Made by a program: the position numbers and the translations under genes. From Toxonevra muliebris (Eukaryota > Arthropoda > Insecta > Diptera > Pallopteridae), in the NCBI GenBank assembly GCA_963691655.1, contig OY829327.1, forward strand, positions 53,270,079 through 53,334,078: a DNA stretch of 64,000 bases. Direction: 5' to 3'. Below, one piece after another: positions 59,225 to 64,000 of this stretch (the stretch's first letter is position 1; each line of letters begins with the position of its first letter). A model generated the notes under the pieces. The model worked only from the letters and a program-made list of their open reading frames with translations. It was not told where the DNA came from and made no database searches.

Positions 59225-61100
59225 TACTTTAAAGCAAAGGATTACAGACCTATCAGCCTGTAATCCTTTGTTCTCAAGACTTTGGAAAGAGTCTTGCATA
59301 TCAATATTAGGGAAAATCTAGATAATTCTTGCATTTCGAAAGCGCAGCATATTGGCAATACATATTGACTTTCCTTGATATAGAGGGGGCTTTCAACAAC
59401 TTGAATACTGACGCAATTCACTCTTTCTTGATAGAGCTGGGGGTTGAGGATTGTATTGTTTCATGGATAGTATCTATGCTACAGTCCAGAATAACTCAGG
59501 CAGATCTAGGAAGTAGTTATATAACCAAAAGTGTAAACAGATTCACTCCTCAAGGGGGGGTTTTGTCTTCTTTATTATGGCTCGTTGTCATAAACAACAT
59601 TCTAATGAGACTAAATAGGGGCGGAGTGAAGGTTGTAGCTTACGCGGACGATGTAGTAAATTAGTTTCGTGTCTGTTCCCCACCGTGATCGGCGAAATCA
59701 TGGAGGGGGCTCTGGATTTGCTGAGTAATTGGGCCGCAAGTAGTGGCCTAGGAGTAAATCCAAGGAAAACAGAAATCATACTATTTACTACTAAGACCAA
59801 AGTACCTGCTTTCAATCTTCCGTGTCTAAATGGTCAAAGACTACCCCTTTCATCAACAGCAAAATACCTAGAGGTAATACTTGATGCTAAGTTGATGCTA
59901 AACTGAAAATCAACATCGAACAATGCTTTTTATGCCTGTAAGAAATCCTTTGGTAAAAGGTGGGGTCTAAACCCCATAATAGTATAATGGATGTACACTG
60001 CGGTAATTTGACCTATTCTCACATACGGCGCTATAGTATGATGGCCAGCTCTTAGAAAGGGCTACAAAAAATTAGCCAGAATCTAAAGAGCAGCTTGTGC
60101 AGGGGCAGCAGGAGCAATGAGTTCATGTTCACTGACGCTCTGAACGTGCTGTTAAATCTAGTCCCCATTGACCTTTTTGTTAAATGCACTGCATCCATTA
60201 GCGCGATAAGACTAAGAGATGCTGGATACTGGACAAGTAAAACCTACTGTCACAGCAACATTCTTAACACATTACATAATGGACTTAATGAACTTAAAGA
60301 CTACCTAACTCCGAAAGTCAACCTTGAAAAGGTGTGTAGGATTTCCATTCCTATTAGGAATGACTGAAAGAACGCAAGTACCATAAACAATCCGACATAA
60401 CTTTCAACACCGACGGGTCCAAATGGGATTGCGATGTAGAGGCGGGGATATATAAGGATATACTCAGCAGACCAGGGTATATCTTAATCCCTTAGCCTCT
60501 CAAACAATGCCAACATATTCGAAGCATAAGTTATAGCAATTAGGGAGGCGTACCGTATCTCAACATCTTAATCTTAGGGAGGAACATTAAACTACTCTCT
60601 GACAGCCAAGCCGACATCATGGAACCAAATCCAAATTGGTCTGGCAGTGCAAGAAGCACCAGCTATCATTTAGGTTCCGGGTCATAGGAACATTGAGGGA
60701 AATGCAAGAGCCGACACACTTGCTCACAAGAACCCGAACTGATGTGGTAAGATTAACTGCAGTCAGTAAGGGTTACTGGCCAATTGGCGTTCATGGAGCT
60801 AAAATTGGGATCCCCTTCAACGACCATTGCTGCAATTGTAACGAAAGCAGTGAGAAAGAGACCGCTAAACACCTACACTGTAAGTGTCCTCTGTCTCCTG
60901 GGTAAACCCTTATTCGACAACCTGAAAGATTTTTCCATAGTAGATTTCAATAAACTAATCATGCTCCTATACCAGACAAAATGGATTTAAGCCCGGAGGC
61001 TAATCCTCACCCGAAATGAAACATCCGTTATAGCAGGGTTTTGTGGTATCAAGATGGCACTAACGTGCTTATTGGACCAAGACTTCAAGCGATTTTTGCA
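59225..61100 (+). mobile_element. Broken non-LTR retrotransposon: RT, RNase H and zinc C-terminus
   Basis: The RT starts at KDYRPISL (about 59240). It continues with FLDIEGAFNNLNTDAI (about 59370), FTPQGGVLSSLLWLVVINNI (about 59540) and an intact VVAYADDVV active site (about 59630). In the next frame come LSNWAASSGLGVNPRKTEI (about 59720) and KYLEVILDAKL. Later, DSQADIM (about 60600) and VPGHRNIEGNARADTLAH (about 60672) mark RNase H, and CCNCNESSEKETAKHLHCKC (about 60829) is the zinc motif, followed by a C-terminal KPLFDNLKDF-like block. Numerous stops and frameshifts show it is dead. The 5' third (endonuclease, N-terminus) is absent. Confidence 0.8.
59235..59270. repeat. Perfect 13-bp palindrome in the RT fragment
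   Basis: CAAAGGATTACAG (59235-59247) and CTGTAATCCTTTG (59258-59270) pair exactly around a 10-base loop. It falls on the RT block encoding DYRPISL and replaces the usual following TSF-L codons, introducing a stop. Confidence 0.85.
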
Positions 61101-61199
61101 CTCGGTCACCACCTTAACTAGCCAACCTAAAGTTCGAGAGCCCCAGTTGTTGAGATTCCCAAGCCCAAAAATTCATGCATTTTTTCAATTACAGTCAAA

Positions 61200-61336
61200 C
61201 AGCCCTATTCTAAATGTTGCCGAAATGGAATCCCCGGGAAAATTTGTTTCGTTTTCCCTGTATTCCAATAAGAAAAGAAAGAAAAATAAATAAATTTTGC
61301 CGGGGATTTTATTCGGGAATATTTAGAATAGAGCTG
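61200..61336. mobile_element. Hairpin MITE with CAGCYCTATTCTAAAT ends
   Basis: Left CAGCCCTATTCTAAATGTTG and right in reverse CAGCTCTATTCTAAATATTC. The similarity runs on through CCGAA and AATCCCCGG for about 45 bp at roughly 85%. The total length of 137 bp makes it nearly all stem. No ORF. Confidence 0.7.
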
Positions 61337-62550
61337 AATATATCTTCAAACTCCTTACTTGCACTTCAACAATGTTTTAGTCGAGTCACTCTAAAACAAA
61401 CTGAGAAGCATATAAAATTAAATTAAAGTTACCCAGCGTCCACAGCTGCCAGTGCTGGAATGCCACTACTAACACACTCACACTTTTCCACTAACACACT
61501 CACACACTACTCATTGGTCGTATTCAGGGGCACACAACTGTTGGCTCCGTGAAATTTGGCCCCAATGAAAATGAAGAAAACCCCAAAAAATATGTATGGG
61601 AAGCAAAAAACCAAACACGGAATAATTTCTTTTTTTTTTGTCTTTCTTCATTAATTTTGTTTATCTTTTTAAAAAATGGGGTCATATTTCATTACAAAAT
61701 TATAACCCACTTTTGCGGCCATTTTAATTTTCCCATTATTTTTTTTTTTTTTTTTTGGGTTATATTTCATTTTAATAATTGGGGCCTTATTTCATTATGC
61801 AAATATGCCCCAACGTCGGGGACTTTTTTTCGGCTTGGTAATCGCCCGCCTATGAATGGGTTTTTACAAAAGTAGCAAAAGTAAGTGAGCCAACTTAAAA
61901 TGTGTGTGATACTTAAATAGAATGAAAACTTTTAAGCTCAAGAATTAGATATGTACTTAATTTTTGTTTGTAGTGCTTAAAAATATTTTTACACTGAACT
62001 AATAAAACTAGAATAATATTGTTTGGATATGTGTTACCGCATATTAATCCTCATTTCTCAAAACATATATTTTTTTTCAAAGAAATTCATTACAAATTTT
62101 CGAGACAATTAAAGGATCATATTTTAAAAGGGCATTTTGGTATTTTTTCGTCCAGATAAATGCTATAAAAATTGTTTACAAATTTAGAAGATTGAGCTTT
62201 TTCATTTGAAACTTTAAAACCCATATTGACACCGTAAGACGATATTCTTTAAAATTACAAAGTCATTTAAAAAATCCTGATGTTCTGTGAAAAAACTAGG
62301 TATACAGCCTTACTATATTTGGCCTCTAGATTCGGATGTGTATCGATTTATATATATATATATATTTATATATATTTTTATATATTAAAAAAAAGTTGAT
62401 TGTTGTCACAGGATGTCATCAGTGGCATAAACTTTTTCTAATTATTTATCAATTAACTTTTTTCAATAATTTTTCTCAATAACTTATTATTTCCATAACT
62501 GGATACACATGTACATTAAAGTGCTTCGCCTCCTATACAAAAAACAAAAA

Positions 62551-63050
62551 GTTTTTGTACCGCTCTAAAAATGAACCTTGGTTTACGTACAGAAGTTGGA
62601 TTGTTTTGAAAAAACTCTAAAAATCGATTTTTGTACCTATGGGGTAATTTTTCTGTAGGCTACTGGTTAAATAAAAGCTTTCAAAAGCAGATGCTCGAAA
62701 ATGTGTGGATTCTGCATAAAAGTTTTTTTTTCCAAATTTGCTAACAGACTGATTGATGGTTTTCATTCTATTTTTATTGAAATTAAAATTTTTTCGTAAT
62801 TTTTTGATGAATTTTTCAGCAGATTTTTCAAATATTTTGGTGCAGAACCTAATTATTGTAGAGTATCTATTATTTTTAAGTTTTTTTTTTTTTGCCAAAA
62901 GTAGACTGCAAAAGAATTTTCTCATGCAAAAGATCATTTTCAGAATTTTTTTTCCAAAACGATCCAACGAACGGTAATCGCTTGAGCCGAAATATTTTGG
63001 AAATCATCATAAAATAAACTGAGGGCTTATTTTTAGAGTGGTACATCAAC
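62551..63050. mobile_element. Inverted-repeat element with GTTTTTGTACCGCTCTAAAA ends
   Basis: Left GTTTTTGTACCGCTCTAAAA (62551) and right in reverse GTTGATGTACCACTCTAAAA match at about 16 of 20 and continue with AATRARCC. About 500 bp, no ORF. Related pieces occur at 45755-46178. Confidence 0.55.
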
Positions 63051-63204
63051 CGCTCTTTTTGTGAGGCACCTTAATGTATGCATATACATATGTAATTGTT
63101 GAACTTGTCATAAAAAATCGGAAATCTTTATGTAGGGGATTCAATAGATAGAATTTAATACTGAATATTCTTTAAGCGTCCCTCTTTTGGTATACAATTT
63201 CTCT

Positions 63205-63886
63205 CAGCCCTGTTCTGAAATCCGTATCTGTTCGGAAACGGAATTAATTCCGATGTTCTGTGTTCTGCACTCAGATTTTCGGAATCGCTATCCGATTGTA
63301 GATGTTCTGACATCCGATTTCATGAAATTTCAATCCGATCAGCTAAGAGCTTGTGGATTTGTAAATTTTTTAACAAATAGAAATTGTCAAAGAAAAATCA
63401 AAAGAATTAAATGTGAAAAAGCAACTATAAAAAAATTGTTTGCAAAAATTTATTAATTTAATTATTTTAAGTTGATAAAAATGAGCTTTGCAGTTTTGGC
63501 AGCAATTTTAGTTGAGAACCAAAAGAATGGAGAAGAAAAAATTGTGTTTTGAGCTGCATTTTTATGTTTTCCCCTAATTATATATATTAGAAAAAATTTA
63601 CAAATATTTTACAAAAATAAATTTTGTATATTTAGATTTTTGAAAGCAACTTTTTTTATTGAATTTATATTATTTTCTTGCCAAATTTTTTATTTAATTA
63701 AACTTCAAAACAGTTATAATATCAAACATTACTAAACATACCCCTTGAACATAAGTTCGAATAGGATTCAATTTCAGTTCGAAATTTTGAGTTCCCTTCT
63801 GAATGCAGAACACCTTTTTGAATCCGAATCGGATTTCAATTCCGTTTCCGATGCAATTCCGCTTCGGATGTTAAAACAGACCTCTC
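63205..63886. mobile_element. MITE with AGNNCTGTTYT ends and many ATCCGAT motifs (about 680 bp)
   Basis: Left CCCTGTTCTGAAATCCG and right in reverse GGTCTGTTTTAACATCCG. Both subterminal zones repeat ATCCGAT/ATCGGAT, CGGAAACGGAATT and GTTCTGCA. The middle is plain AT-rich DNA. CTCT occurs at both outer flanks but is low complexity. Confidence 0.6.
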
Positions 63887-64000
63887 TAATATATTTTTGG
63901 TTGTGTGAAATTAGACACCTGGAAATAAGGTCCCAAGAAAGAAAGCGAATGCATTCCATTTAGTTTAACAAACAACAGCTATACAATACAACAGCGATTT

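Overview
The window looks like nuclear DNA from a higher fly. A tephritid-like dipteran is the best guess, but that is inference. The DNA is very AT-rich. The two recognisable host genes have short introns with GT/AG borders and insect-like proteins. Remnants of several insect transposon groups and tRNA-headed SINEs fill the spaces. No prokaryotic operon, CRISPR array, rRNA gene or intact tRNA gene is visible.

Layout. Positions 1 to about 47.7 kb are gene-poor. I find no convincing host exon there, so this may be intergenic DNA or one very long intron. It holds microsatellites, SINE-like units, hairpin MITEs, a Tc1-like element with long inverted ends (22.6-24.2 kb), a jockey-like reverse transcriptase remnant split by a pogo-like MITE (25.7-26.6 kb), a PIF/Harbinger transposase start (28.9-29.1 kb), one copy of a 0.9 kb hAT-like element (29.8-30.7 kb), and broken non-LTR retrotransposons at 31.7-32.7, 35.5-36.2 and 41.9-43.3 kb. 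A compact gene cluster lies at 47.8-55.3 kb. It contains Vps24/CHMP3 (ESCRT-III, minus strand, three exons), a small membrane-protein ORF (minus strand), and Suv3/SUPV3L1 (mitochondrial RNA helicase, plus strand, ten exons). An inverted second copy of the hAT-like element sits inside the cluster at 50.3-51.3 kb. From 55.3 kb to the end there are only two more broken non-LTR elements (57.0-57.5 and 59.2-61.1 kb) and several MITEs.

How the genes relate. Vps24 and Suv3 act in unrelated processes: membrane scission at endosomes and mitochondrial RNA turnover. They are simply neighbours. The small membrane ORF and Suv3 are head to head, with about 440 bp between their starts, so they could share a promoter. 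The mobile elements appear dead: their reading frames are broken by stops and frameshifts. Several are nested, which gives a relative insertion order.

I did not find a strong case for a new biological system. The most useful leads are the inverted hAT-like pair with an 8-bp target duplication, a group of elements ending in CCCAGC, a set of MITEs sharing an AGCCCTRTTC-like end, and the small membrane ORF whose start is out of frame by one base.
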